Assembly: GCF_014904705.1 (NCBI RefSeq)
Contig: NZ_JACZCQ010000004.1
Span: forward strand, 186,001 to 250,000
DNA length: 64,000 nt
Direction of reading: 5' to 3'
Source of the DNA: Nisaea sediminum
Lineage (GTDB): Bacteria > Pseudomonadota > Alphaproteobacteria > Thalassobaculales > Thalassobaculaceae
Shown piece by piece: positions 24,462 to 32,307 of this stretch; the first letter of the stretch is position 1; every line of letters starts with the position of its first letter. Under the pieces are notes generated by a model. The model did no database searches. It saw nothing but the letters and a program-made list of their open reading frames with translations, and was not told the origin of the DNA. A program made the position numbers and the translations under genes.

Positions 24462-25361
24462 ATGCGCGTCGTTGCTGTCCTGAACCGCGACGGCGGCACC
24501 TTCAAGACCACCGATATCGAGGCCTATTGCGACGTCCTGCGGCGGAGCTTCTCCGCGAACGGACGCGAGATCGACTGCCGGCCCACCTCCGGCAAGGAGA
24601 TCGTCGCAGCACTTGAGAACGCGGCCGGCGAGGACAAGTACGATGCCCTGATCGCCGGCGGCGGAGACGGCACGGTCTCCGCCGCAACCTCGATCGCCTG
24701 GGAAAGCGGCAAGCCGCTCGGCGTGCTGCCCGCCGGAACGATGAACATGTTCGCCCGAGCGCTCGGCCTGCCGCTCGACCTTGAACAGGCCGCCGAGGCT
24801 CTGGCGGAGGCCGACACGTCTCCCTGCGACATCGCTACGGCCAACGGGCGGCCCTTCGTGCATCAGTTCTCCGTCGGTATGCAGCCCCGGATCATCCGGG
24901 ACCGCAACAGCTTCCAGTACTATTCCCGGATCGGGAAGATGGTCGCGGGACTCCGGGCCACGCTGGCGACCTTCCACAGGCCGCCGGCCTTTCCGGCCAC
25001 GATCAAGACAGATGACGATCACCGAGAAGGCCGCTACAGCCTGATTGTCGTCAGCAACAACCTCTATGGCGACGGGCATCTGCCTTACGCGGACGATCTG
25101 ACAGGCGGTGTTCTCGGCATCGGTCAGGCCGCCCCGCTCAAGCCGCACCAGAACCTACAGCTGATTGCCGATTTCCTCGTCGGAAACTGGCGCGCCAACC
25201 CCGATTTCGAGATGGAGCCGGCGCGCTCGGTCACGCTCGAATTTCCGAAGCTGACGCGCAAGGCGAAAGCCACCATCGACGGCGAACTGGTCAGGCTGGA
25301 AAAAAATGTGGAACTGAAAATCCACCCAGGTGCGCTCACGGTTCTCAAATCGAAACCGTGA
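24462..25361 (+). CDS. Diacylglycerol kinase-family lipid kinase (YegS/BmrU type)
   Basis: A 299-residue protein starting at ATG 24462 after GGAGAG; the frame stays open upstream inside ecfG. G-G-G-D-G-T at 66-71 is the nucleotide-binding motif and P-A-G-T-M-N-M-F-A-R at 90-99 is the second signature of the DAGK catalytic domain. It would phosphorylate a lipid at the inner membrane face. It lies 58 nt downstream of ecfG and could be read from the same stress promoter. Preferred lipid is unknown. Confidence 0.85.
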   Translation: MRVVAVLNRDGGTFKTTDIEAYCDVLRRSFSANGREIDCRPTSGKEIVAALENAAGEDKYDALIAGGGDGTVSAATSIAWESGKPLGVLPAGTMNMFARALGLPLDLEQAAEALAEADTSPCDIATANGRPFVHQFSVGMQPRIIRDRNSFQYYSRIGKMVAGLRATLATFHRPPAFPATIKTDDDHREGRYSLIVVSNNLYGDGHLPYADDLTGGVLGIGQAAPLKPHQNLQLIADFLVGNWRANPDFEMEPARSVTLEFPKLTRKAKATIDGELVRLEKNVELKIHPGALTVLKSKP

Positions 25362-25404
25362 AGCTCGCCCCGGGCGAGGCAAACCCTGAAAGCTCCTCCG
25401 AGCG

Positions 25405-25845
25405 TTAGTCAGCCTCGCCGCCGCCGGTTTCCGACCCGTTATTGCCAAGAGCGAAATAGGCCAGCGCTGCGCCTGCCGCGGCCATCACGGCGAGATTGGA
25501 TCCCTTGAGCATCGGCAATGCTGTCAGCGCCGTCGAGACCGTTTCGGCACTCGCGCGCCGTACCTCGGCCTCGCGCCGCCGCTCCGTCGCATTGATCGCC
25601 ACCGCGATCGTGGCGACAAGGACCGCGAGGGCGGCCGAAACCACCCCCACGATCGCGAGCGCGCCCGGCAAACCGAGCTGCCCGGCGAGCCAGAGCGTGC
25701 CAGCGACGAGAACCGCGCCGTAGGCCGTCGCCCCGAACAGGCCGGAAACCGCCGCGAGGACCACGTTGCGCCGCGCTCGGGCCGCAAGGCGCTCCGCGTT
25801 CCAGGCCGCGATCCGTCCGATATGGGCTGCAAGTCGTCCGATCAC
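25405..25845 (-). CDS. Small membrane protein, phage-holin-superfamily-like
   Basis: A 146-residue protein with two strong hydrophobic segments (about 38-62 and 64-85), an R/E-rich linker, then a third weaker segment near 118-134. The pattern is like the DUF1469/holin-superfamily accessory proteins that accompany DUF883 proteins in stress gene clusters. It lies 3 nt downstream of the DUF883 gene and is surely co-expressed. There is no sign of a phage context. Function is unknown. Confidence 0.65.
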   Translation of the reverse strand: MIGRLAAHIGRIAAWNAERLAARARRNVVLAAVSGLFGATAYGAVLVAGTLWLAGQLGLPGALAIVGVVSAALAVLVATIAVAINATERRREAEVRRASAETVSTALTALPMLKGSNLAVMAAAGAALAYFALGNNGSETGGGEAD

Positions 25846-25848
25846 GGC

Positions 25849-26196
25849 TTAACGCCTGATCAGATAGCCCGCGACGAGGCCGATCCCGGCCGCGATCGCG
25901 ATCGAACGGAGGGGCCGTTCGCGCACACCGGTGCTGACGCCGTCCTCGATCCGTTTCAGATCGTCCCGGACACGGCGCGCAGCCGCGCCCGACCGTTCGG
26001 CTGCCTTGGACGCCATGTCCTGACCGCGGGCCTTTGCCTCGCCGGCCTTGCTCCGGCCTAGATCGGCGAAGCTGCCCGCAAGCGCCGCGACGTCCTCGCG
26101 CAGCGCGGCAAGCTGGCTCTCGATATCCTCCTGGGGGGCGTTCTTGCCGTCGGTTGCCTTCTTGGCCGTGGTGGCATTCGCCTGAGCGGTCGCCAT
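25849..26196 (-). CDS. DUF883/ElaB-YqjD-like membrane-anchored protein
   Basis: A 115-residue protein with a long charged helical region (about 20-90, rich in A, E, K, R) and a single C-terminal hydrophobic anchor ending G-L-V-A-G-Y-L-I-R-R. This is the ElaB/YqjD/DUF883 layout; in E. coli such proteins are stationary-phase-induced and tether ribosomes to the inner membrane. It is the first gene of a two-gene unit. I found no exact EcfG promoter ahead of it: a GGAAC is present upstream but no CGTT stands at the right spacing. Confidence 0.8.
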   Translation of the reverse strand: MATAQANATTAKKATDGKNAPQEDIESQLAALREDVAALAGSFADLGRSKAGEAKARGQDMASKAAERSGAAARRVRDDLKRIEDGVSTGVRERPLRSIAIAAGIGLVAGYLIRR

Positions 26197-26221
26197 GATG
26201 AACTCCTTTCGGGTATGGGGG

Positions 26222-26257
26222 AAAAGTGCGGGGTTCCGGACCGGGCCGGCACCCCGC
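26222..26257 (-). terminator. Terminator after the PRC-barrel gene
   Basis: GCGGGGT (26228-26234) pairs with ACCCCGC (26251-26257), with more GC pairing inside the loop. On the minus strand the stem is followed by ACTTTTCC, a short T-run. It lies between the PRC-barrel stop and the DUF883 start. Confidence 0.5.
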
Positions 26258-26290
26258 CGCCGGAACTGTCGCCGGCAATTGCACGCTCGA

Positions 26291-27178
26291 TCAGCGCAGG
26301 ATCACGATTTCCGGATCGTTGTCGTAGGCCTCCGCACTGAAGGCCGGATGCGCCTCGAGTTGGGCCTGGGTAAAGGGCATCTGGACCACGATGTCGCCAT
26401 CCGTCCGGTCCATCATCACCCGGCCGGTACCGGACCCGAGGGCAACGCGCTTCTCGCCGATACCGAGGAAACCGCCGACATCGACGACATAAGCTTCGAC
26501 CCGATTGCCGCCAGCAAGCAGAACTCGGCTGATCTCGCCGATATCCTCCTTGTCGGCTCCAAAGACTTGTGCGCCGACCAGCTCCTTCGGCTGGACCGTC
26601 GCCAGGTCCACCGGCATCAGGTCCTTGTCGTCCGGCATGTAGGCACCGAGGGCCTTTTTCGTACCCGTCTTGAAGTCGCTGAACGCCTTGTCGACGTCTT
26701 TCATGTCCGGCGCCGAGATGCTGAGACCGGTGAGCTTCTCGAACTTCTCGCGGTCATATTCCGGCGCGGCCTCGAGTTCGGCTTTGGAGGCGTTCACCGT
26801 CAGGCGGCGGCCGTCCTCCAGCGGGATCCACACGAGACGGTCGATATCGACGGCGACGTCCTTCTCGCCGATGCCGAGCACGCCGCCGACACCGATCACC
26901 GTCGCCACGACGATGCCGTCCGTGGTCATCACGATATCGTTGATGTCGCCGATCGGTTCGGCGTCACTGGCAGCGGAATTGTAGACCGCCTGGCCGATCA
27001 GCACGGAGGCGAGGATCTGGTCTCGCTCGACCTTGTGGTAGGAGTTCGCGCTCGCGGCGCTTCCGGCCTTGGTTTCATTGCCAAAAACAACCTTGCCGGT
27101 CGCGGCGCCAGACGACGCGGCCCCCGACAGAACCACGGCGGCGCTCAATGCCGTCGTTGCAAGAAGATTGCGGATCAT
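26291..27178 (-). CDS. Secreted protein with two PRC-barrel domains
   Basis: A 295-residue protein with an N-terminal Sec signal (residues about 1-25, cleavage near S-G-A-A). Two PRC-barrel-like repeats follow. Each contains an I-G-D/E-I segment and a V-G-G-x-L-G-I-G-E-K motif (about residues 85-105 and 235-250), so the protein looks like an internal duplication. PRC-barrel proteins in alphaproteobacterial envelopes are often stress-induced but poorly understood. The start is ATG 27178, preceded by GGAGAAGGA. No EcfG site was found upstream. Confidence 0.82.
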   Translation of the reverse strand: MIRNLLATTALSAAVVLSGAASSGAATGKVVFGNETKAGSAASANSYHKVERDQILASVLIGQAVYNSAASDAEPIGDINDIVMTTDGIVVATVIGVGGVLGIGEKDVAVDIDRLVWIPLEDGRRLTVNASKAELEAAPEYDREKFEKLTGLSISAPDMKDVDKAFSDFKTGTKKALGAYMPDDKDLMPVDLATVQPKELVGAQVFGADKEDIGEISRVLLAGGNRVEAYVVDVGGFLGIGEKRVALGSGTGRVMMDRTDGDIVVQMPFTQAQLEAHPAFSAEAYDNDPEIVILR

Positions 27179-27300
27179 AATTTCCTTCTCCTCATAGAAT
27201 AAAATTTCCACATCTCGTAATTCAAAGCGCTTCGATGAAATACCGTGCGCTTACAAAGGAGAAACGCCGAAAGCCCATTTATTGTTCCTTGTCTGTCAGA

Positions 27301-27335
27301 TAAAAACGAAAACCCCCGCGATGAGCGCGGGGGTT
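27301..27335 (-). terminator. Terminator of the OmpA-family gene
   Basis: AACCCCCGCG (27311-27320) and CGCGGGGGTT (27326-27335) form a perfect 10-bp stem with a 5-nt loop. On the minus strand the stem is followed by TTCGTTTTTA. It lies 24 nt beyond the stop codon of the OmpA-like gene. Confidence 0.88.
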
Positions 27336-27358
27336 GTCTTATTATGTAGTTTTTTATT

Positions 27359-28309
27359 TTACTGCGGGGCGACCGCAACGGAGTCCGTCTTGGTCACCTG
27401 ACCGCGGGCGATGATGACAACGCGACGATTCAGCTGCTCACGCACGCCGTCGCCAAGCTCGACGGCCGGCTTGCTCTCGCCTTCCGGCTCGACCTCCAGC
27501 TTTTCGTAGTCGCCGAGAGTCATGCCCTGGCGACCAAGCTCCGTACGGACCGACTGAGCGCGGTCGGCGGAAAGCTTCATGTTGTAGTCGGCGGGGCCGG
27601 AGGTATCCGCATGCCCCTCGATATAGAGGGTAACGACCGGCTGAATGCCTTTCATCTCGGTCACGAAGGCGTCGATCTTGGCCTGCTCGGCCGGGCGGAT
27701 CGAGGAGCTGTCAAACCCGAAATACACGGTCTCACGGGCAATCTCTTCAACGACAGTGGTCACCGTGGTCGTCTTCGGCGCCGGCTTCGCCTCGGACACC
27801 TTCGGCTGCATTGCGAGCTCCAGCGCCGCCATCGCGGCATCAAACTCCTGCTTGCAGGCCGCAATATGCGCCGGCTGATGACCTTCCTCCTGCTGCTCGA
27901 CCCAGCAATCGTATTTCGCCTGGGCGTGTGCCGCCTGCTTCGGCGCCGTCGTACGCGCGCCCTTGTCGAACAGAGCGATCATACCGGCACGGGCCATTTC
28001 CAGCTCTCGCAGCTTGAGCGGATCCTCGATGCTCCACTCCTTCGGGTCGGACGGCATCGGGGTCTGGCCTTTCGCGGCCATCATGCCTTTCTCGGCGTGG
28101 TTCTCGGCGTCGATCCAGTCATACATCTCGTCCGCCTCGAATATCGTGAGATCCTTGTACTCGCGCACGAGGTTCGCGCGGAAATCGTCGCCGGCCGGAA
28201 CCTCCTTGCGGATCTCCTCGACCTGTTCGAAGAAAATGTTGGCGTCCGCATTGGCCGGAACAAAGGCCAGAAACGCCATCGGAACGGTGCTGAGCAGATA
28301 CTTTTTCAT
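27359..28309 (-). CDS. OmpA-family periplasmic/outer-membrane protein
   Basis: A 316-residue protein with a Sec signal peptide (about 1-21). A helical middle region (about 25-185) is followed by a C-terminal OmpA domain (about 188-305) that binds peptidoglycan. The domain shows F-G-F-D-S-S-S-I, I-E-G-H-A-D-T-S-G and Y-N-M-K-L-S-A-D-R-A. There is no N-terminal eight-stranded barrel, so it is more a peptidoglycan-anchored envelope protein than a porin. An EcfG promoter at 28429-28453 lies 120 nt upstream and a clean terminator follows, so it is a single-gene stress unit. Confidence 0.85.
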   Translation of the reverse strand: MKKYLLSTVPMAFLAFVPANADANIFFEQVEEIRKEVPAGDDFRANLVREYKDLTIFEADEMYDWIDAENHAEKGMMAAKGQTPMPSDPKEWSIEDPLKLRELEMARAGMIALFDKGARTTAPKQAAHAQAKYDCWVEQQEEGHQPAHIAACKQEFDAAMAALELAMQPKVSEAKPAPKTTTVTTVVEEIARETVYFGFDSSSIRPAEQAKIDAFVTEMKGIQPVVTLYIEGHADTSGPADYNMKLSADRAQSVRTELGRQGMTLGDYEKLEVEPEGESKPAVELGDGVREQLNRRVVIIARGQVTKTDSVAVAPQ

Positions 28310-28428
28310 GATTGCCTCCTGAAACGATCAAACATCTGTGCTGTATTCAGAATGCGGCCCCGCCAAATCCGGGACGCCTTCCCTCTGAATTTCTTTGTCC
28401 GGCCTTCTCAAACCCGACATATTTACAA

Positions 28429-28453
28429 AACGCGCAAACAGAAAAAATGTTCC
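28429..28453 (-). promoter_or_regulatory. EcfG-type promoter of the OmpA-family gene
   Basis: On the minus strand, GGAAC (28453-28449), 16 nt, CGTT (28432-28429). The start codon is 119 nt downstream, leaving a 5' leader of about 110 nt. It lies just beyond the terminator of the preceding lipoprotein gene. Confidence 0.8.
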
Positions 28454-28480
28454 CGGAATTTTTATTATTTTTATCCAAAC

Positions 28481-28511
28481 AAAAAAGCAGCCGCATAAAC
28501 CGCGACTGCTT
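28481..28511 (-). terminator. Terminator of the small lipoprotein gene
   Basis: AAGCAGCCGC (28485-28494) and GCGACTGCTT (28502-28511) form a 10-bp stem with one G-U type pair. On the minus strand it ends in a run of T. It lies 58 nt past the lipoprotein stop in an AT-rich gap. Confidence 0.75.
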
Positions 28512-28568
28512 TAAATTTATTTTTTCATACACCGTTCAATCTACAATTAATTGAAACAAGCAAAATTT

Positions 28569-28739
28569 TTACTTGTCCGTTGCATCCTCAATCGCATCGC
28601 CGGCCTGCTCGACGGTATCGTCGATGCTTTCGCCAAGCTGTTCGGCGGGCCCCTGGCGGTCACAGGCCATCAGGCCGAGCGTACCGGCGGCGACGAAGGC
28701 AATCACCAGAAGAGTGCGCAGCTGAAGGGGGATATTCAT
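28569..28739 (-). CDS. Small lipoprotein (56 residues)
   Basis: A 56-residue protein with a short basic start, a hydrophobic segment (about 10-23) and the lipobox L-M-A-C, making C26 the lipidated residue. The mature 31 residues are acidic and helical (E-Q-L-G-E-S-I-D-D-T-V-E-Q-A-G-D). The plan is like entericidin-type small lipoproteins. An EcfG promoter lies at 28803-28827 and a terminator at 28481-28511, so it is a separate stress unit. Its role is unknown; envelope protection is a guess. Confidence 0.82.
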   Translation of the reverse strand: MNIPLQLRTLLVIAFVAAGTLGLMACDRQGPAEQLGESIDDTVEQAGDAIEDATDK

Positions 28740-28800
28740 CACGGAGTCCCTTTCGGTCTTGTGAAGGTCGGCGGCGCGGATGCGCCCGCTTTCTGATGAG

Positions 28801-29904
28801 TCAACGTCCGGCCGGGCAAATGGTTCCGCCGGTTTTGTTTCCTGCGGCGAAATCGTAGGCCAGCTTGCCGAAAACGGCGATCGGAGCGGCCAGGAATGCC
28901 CCCGGCATGCCCCAGCACCAGGTCCAGAACAGCATGGAGAGGAAAACCAGGATCGGATTGAGGGTCATCTTCCGCCCCATTACGACGGGAGTTACCGCGT
29001 AGCACTCGATCGCATTGATCATTGCGAAAGCGGCCGGAGCCGCCGCGATCTGGAGCGGCGTCTCGAAACTCGCAAATCCGGCCAGGGTCAGCACCGCGAT
29101 CATCGCGAACGGACCGACGAAAGGCAGGAAATTCAGAAAGAAAGCGAGCACGCCCCAGATCGCCGGATTGGGCAGACCGATCGCAAACATGGCGAGCGCA
29201 GTCAGCACCCCCACCGCGAGATTGATCGCCGTCAGCGAGCGGACATAGGTCGAGAATTTCTCCTGCACCGCATTCATGAATGCAACGAAGCGGGTCCGGT
29301 CGGATACCCGGCGCACCAGGGCGCGCACCGTCTTCCGGCCTTGCGCCAGGAGCATGTAAAGCAGCCCGAGCGTGATCGCCATCTGCGCGAAGGTGAGCCA
29401 GGTGTAGCTGGCAAGCTGCTCCAGCATGGACGGGCCGCGCACCACGACCCTGGCGTCGTTGCCGCCACCGTTGTCTGCCATGTTCTTGATTTTCTCGGTG
29501 GCCTCGGACGCCTGCTCTATGGAGTGCCTGAGCCCCCAGAACTCGCGCTCCAGCTTACGCAGCATTGCCGGCAGTTCGTCGAGCCAATAGCCGGCAGGTT
29601 CTGTCAGCTGGAACAAAGCGAACGCGCCGGTGCCGATAAGCCCGGCAAGAACCGCAAGGGCGCCGAGCCAGTCCGGCAGGCCGACGGACTTCATGGTCCG
29701 GACGGCCGGATAGAGAATGACGCTGAGAAACAGCGCGAGGAAGATCGGAAGGAAAAGCTCGGAGGCGAGATAGAGTATCGAGCCGGCCGCGAACAGAAAC
29801 AGTCCGATGACGGCGACGGACTCAGCGTCGCGCATGCACTGCCTCCACGCGGCCGGCTCGCCCCCTACATCGTCACGGCTGCCGGCTCGATCCAGCAAGG
29901 ACAT
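28801..29904 (-). CDS. AI-2E family (PerM-like) membrane transporter
   Basis: A 367-residue membrane protein with about eight hydrophobic helices. The late motifs V-M-G-R-K-M-T-L-N-P and C-W-G-M-P-G-A-F-L-A-A-P are typical of the AI-2E/PerM/YdiK family. Members export varied small molecules or run as Na/H antiporters; few truly carry AI-2. I chose ATG 29904 after GAGAGGGGGG rather than an upstream start that would run into the next gene. It follows the PLDc_N gene by 25 nt and is probably read from the EcfG promoter at 30159. Confidence 0.82.
   Translation of the reverse strand: MSLLDRAGSRDDVGGEPAAWRQCMRDAESVAVIGLFLFAAGSILYLASELFLPIFLALFLSVILYPAVRTMKSVGLPDWLGALAVLAGLIGTGAFALFQLTEPAGYWLDELPAMLRKLEREFWGLRHSIEQASEATEKIKNMADNGGGNDARVVVRGPSMLEQLASYTWLTFAQMAITLGLLYMLLAQGRKTVRALVRRVSDRTRFVAFMNAVQEKFSTYVRSLTAINLAVGVLTALAMFAIGLPNPAIWGVLAFFLNFLPFVGPFAMIAVLTLAGFASFETPLQIAAAPAAFAMINAIECYAVTPVVMGRKMTLNPILVFLSMLFWTWCWGMPGAFLAAPIAVFGKLAYDFAAGNKTGGTICPAGR
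28803..28827 (-). promoter_or_regulatory. EcfG-type promoter of the small lipoprotein gene
   Basis: On the minus strand, GGAAC (28827-28823), 16 nt, CGTT (28806-28803). It sits inside the last codons of the AI-2E family gene and lies 64 nt ahead of the lipoprotein ATG. Confidence 0.8.
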
Positions 29905-29929
29905 TGCCCCCCTCTCCGCGCCGTCTGGA

Positions 29930-30124
29930 TCAGACGGCGACGTTCGAAGGACGACGCGGTCCGGCAAACAGCCAGATCAGCAGACCGATGACCGGCAGCA
30001 GCAGGATCAACAGGATCCAGACCAGCTTGTTGACGCCCGGCGCGCGGCTCGCGAGCACCTGAATGATGGCGTAGATATCGGCGATCAGAACGACGAGGCC
30101 GAACAGGCCGGAAAACAGTTCCAT
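29930..30124 (-). CDS. PLDc_N-type small membrane protein
   Basis: A 64-residue protein with two hydrophobic helices (about 3-24 and 35-53) and the linking V-N-K-L-V-W-I-L-L-I-L-L-L-P-V-I-G. This is the phospholipase D N-terminal (PLDc_N) membrane module found alone in many bacteria. The start is ATG 30124, with GGAG upstream; a GTG 9 nt earlier is possible. An EcfG promoter lies 35 nt upstream. It leads a two-gene unit with the AI-2E family transporter. Confidence 0.82.
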   Translation of the reverse strand: MELFSGLFGLVVLIADIYAIIQVLASRAPGVNKLVWILLILLLPVIGLLIWLFAGPRRPSNVAV

Positions 30125-30158
30125 TGGTCCCACTCCGGAAATTTGTCTCTGTCCAAAG

Positions 30159-30183
30159 AACGCGCGGACGGCGAAATAGTTCC
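30159..30183 (-). promoter_or_regulatory. EcfG-type promoter of the PLDc_N/AI-2E unit
   Basis: On the minus strand, GGAAC (30183-30179), 16 nt, CGTT (30162-30159), with the ATG 35 nt downstream. It is the seventh exact match to the same pattern within 9 kb. Confidence 0.82.
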
Positions 30184-30202
30184 GGAAACCTCTCCCGGTC
30201 GC

Positions 30203-30883
30203 TCAGGAGAGATTGGTTTGACCGGCACGCCGAGGGACGAGGCCGATCAGCAGCGAAGCGAGGACCGCGGCCGGAAGGACCCAGGCCTCCCAGGTACCCA
30301 GCGTCGCAAGCGTAGCCCAGCTGGCAAAGCACCAGGCAAGCGGCAGAACGGCCAGCAGGGCGGCGCGCGGCGTCCATCCCGCGGCCGCCACGGCCCCGAG
30401 CGTCACGATTGCCGTCGGGTCGGGCGTGAGCGCAAACAGCTCGCCGCCGCTGATCGGGCGTCCTGCCATCACCGATAGGAACGGGTGCAGGAAGATGCCG
30501 TAGGCGGCGAGGATGGCGCCGCCCGCCCGCCGAACCTTGCAGGCGCAAGGCCGCAGCGCATCACCGTAGATACCGAATGCGCTCAGGAGGATTGCCTGGG
30601 CAAGAAAGCCCCACGCCAGATCGCCCGCAAGCCAGTTTATCGTCGCGTAGCGGGGCAGGAATGCAAGTGCGCCGACCGTCCAGGCCAGCGCGAGGATTCC
30701 GGCAATCGTCCGCCCGGACCTCGGGCTCTGACGGAGTATTGCGGCAACAACCATCGCTCCCGCGGCGAGTGCGCCGAACTGGCCCGGCCAGAGGGCCGCA
30801 TTGTGCAGCTCGAACAGGCGCCAATAGACTTCCTCGGAGAACAGCAGGAAGTCCTCCGGGCTGTAGGTCAGCCAGACGTCCAT
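30203..30883 (-). CDS. DUF6064-like integral membrane protein
   Basis: A 226-residue protein with about six to seven hydrophobic helices, starting M-D-V-W-L-T-Y-S-P-E-D-F-L-L-F-S. The pattern resembles the DUF6064 family; no function is known. Its start overlaps the stop of the aldo/keto reductase gene, so the two are co-translated. Both lie just downstream of the hydroxycinnamate operon on the same strand, but nothing links them to it chemically. Confidence 0.65.
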   Translation of the reverse strand: MDVWLTYSPEDFLLFSEEVYWRLFELHNAALWPGQFGALAAGAMVVAAILRQSPRSGRTIAGILALAWTVGALAFLPRYATINWLAGDLAWGFLAQAILLSAFGIYGDALRPCACKVRRAGGAILAAYGIFLHPFLSVMAGRPISGGELFALTPDPTAIVTLGAVAAAGWTPRAALLAVLPLAWCFASWATLATLGTWEAWVLPAAVLASLLIGLVPRRAGQTNLS

Positions 30884-31818
30884 CACATATCCCGGATGAA
30901 GGCCGCGAGGCGTTCTCGCACAGCGTTATCTAGGAGCGGCCCGCTTGCCGCCTCGACATTCTCGCGCGCATGTTCCGGTTTCGTCGTCGCCGGGATCGGG
31001 AGGGTCTCCGCCGGAGCCGAGAGGATGAATTTCAGGACGATCTGCGCCCAGCTCAAAGCACCGGTTTCAGTCACCCAGTCCGGAAGCGTCACGCGCTCAA
31101 GGCGCCGGGTCAGGTCGCCGCGGCGGAACGGACGATTGACGATCACGGCAATACCGCGCTCGCGCGCCAGCGGCAGGATGCGTTCCTCGACCTCGCGATC
31201 GACGGGATTGTAGGTCACCTGGATGAAGTCGAGCTGACGGGACTGCATGACCCTCTCGAACAGGTCGTGCCGCCGTCCGTGCGAGGTGGTGATGCCGAGA
31301 TAGCGCACCTGGCCGGCCTCCTTCATCGCCGCGAGCGTGTCGAGATGCGCCTCCCAGCCGACGAGGTTATGCACCTGGACGAGATCGAAGCGCGGCACGC
31401 GCCAATAGGCGCGCGACTGCGCGATCTGCGACGGCCCCTCTTCCGTGTCGCCGGTCCAGACCTTGTCGGCGGAAAAGACATCGCCGGTCCGGCCCAGCGT
31501 CTCCAGTCCCGCGCCGATGACGTCCTGCGCGGAGCCGTACATCGGAGAGCTGTCGATCATCCGTCCTCCGGCATCGAAGAAGGCGCGCATCACCTCCGCC
31601 GATGAGGCGCGCAGGACCGGATCGTTCCCGACATTGAAGGTGATCCAGCTCCCGAGGCCGACCGCGGGCACGCGCTCTCCGGAGGACGGGATCGTGCGCA
31701 TGAGCGGCGCGGAACCGCGTGCAGCTCCGGGAACGAGCGGGATCGACAGTGCAGCGACGGCACCGGCAAGAAATCGTCGGCGGGTCGCGCCGGAGAAAGG
31801 CGGCTTCGGTTCGATCAT
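30883..31818 (-). CDS. Tat-exported aldo/keto reductase
   Basis: A 311-residue protein with a twin-arginine signal (T-R-R-R-F-L-A-G at about 12-19, hydrophobic to about 30). The mature part is a TIM-barrel aldo/keto reductase with D-S-S-P-M-Y-G (catalytic Asp and Tyr), the lysine in A-D-K-V-W and a histidine in V-Q-V-H-N. Export is unusual because the family normally uses cytoplasmic NADPH. Tat export would allow folding with cofactor inside. It follows the DUF3237 gene by 26 nt. Substrate is unknown. Confidence 0.8.
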   Translation of the reverse strand: MIEPKPPFSGATRRRFLAGAVAALSIPLVPGAARGSAPLMRTIPSSGERVPAVGLGSWITFNVGNDPVLRASSAEVMRAFFDAGGRMIDSSPMYGSAQDVIGAGLETLGRTGDVFSADKVWTGDTEEGPSQIAQSRAYWRVPRFDLVQVHNLVGWEAHLDTLAAMKEAGQVRYLGITTSHGRRHDLFERVMQSRQLDFIQVTYNPVDREVEERILPLARERGIAVIVNRPFRRGDLTRRLERVTLPDWVTETGALSWAQIVLKFILSAPAETLPIPATTKPEHARENVEAASGPLLDNAVRERLAAFIRDM

Positions 31819-31844
31819 ACCGATTATCTGGGCCGCCGGCGGCC

Positions 31845-32306
31845 TCAGGCAACCGCGAACAGCGCGATTTCGACGGCCGACGGCAGACGCGCGCCGGTGC
31901 CGACGAAGAGCGTGCGGTTGACCCAGTCGTAGCGCGGGTCGCCGGTCTCGAGATGCGCTGCGGTGCGCATGTAGTACGCATCCGGATCGACCGCCTCGCC
32001 CGCCGCGAGCTGCGCGATCACATCCGGCGGACCGTGCCGGAAGCCCTTGTTCACGACCTCGATCAGCGCCCCGTCCGGGGTCTCGAAGGCATAGCGCGCG
32101 TCGAGAAAGGCGCAGCCGTCGTCATAGACCGTCTGCCAGTCCGCCCCGACATTCAGGATCGTTCCGTTCAGCTCCGGCCCTTCGACCTTTCCGCCGACGA
32201 TGGGAATGATCCTGCGCTTTCCGGCCCGCCCGCGCCCGAGTTCGCGGATCGGCGACAGTTCCACCGTCAGCGTGCAGACCGGACGCAGTCCCGGCGCGGC
32301 CCTCAT
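31845..32306 (-). CDS. DUF3237 family protein
   Basis: A 153-residue soluble protein with the DUF3237 features G-R-x-x-x-I-P-I-x-G-G and a C-terminal Y-D-W-V-N-R-T-L-F-V-G-T-G. The family is often found in aromatic-acid catabolic clusters but has no proven reaction. It starts 1 nt after the amidohydrolase stop and is clearly in the same operon. A small barrel-type binding or isomerase role is a guess. Confidence 0.75.
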   Translation of the reverse strand: MRAAPGLRPVCTLTVELSPIRELGRGRAGKRRIIPIVGGKVEGPELNGTILNVGADWQTVYDDGCAFLDARYAFETPDGALIEVVNKGFRHGPPDVIAQLAAGEAVDPDAYYMRTAAHLETGDPRYDWVNRTLFVGTGARLPSAVEIALFAVA

Positions 32307-32307
32307 C

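Noticed and set aside
25405-26196. Prophage remnant suggested by the holin-like gene
   Set aside because: There is no lysin, tail, integrase or att-like repeat; the gene is paired with a DUF883 protein as in stress clusters.
26197-26290. Possible EcfG promoter ahead of the DUF883 gene
   Set aside because: A GGAAC is present but the bases 16 nt on read ATAC, not CGTT, and the GGAAC is part of a terminator-like stem.
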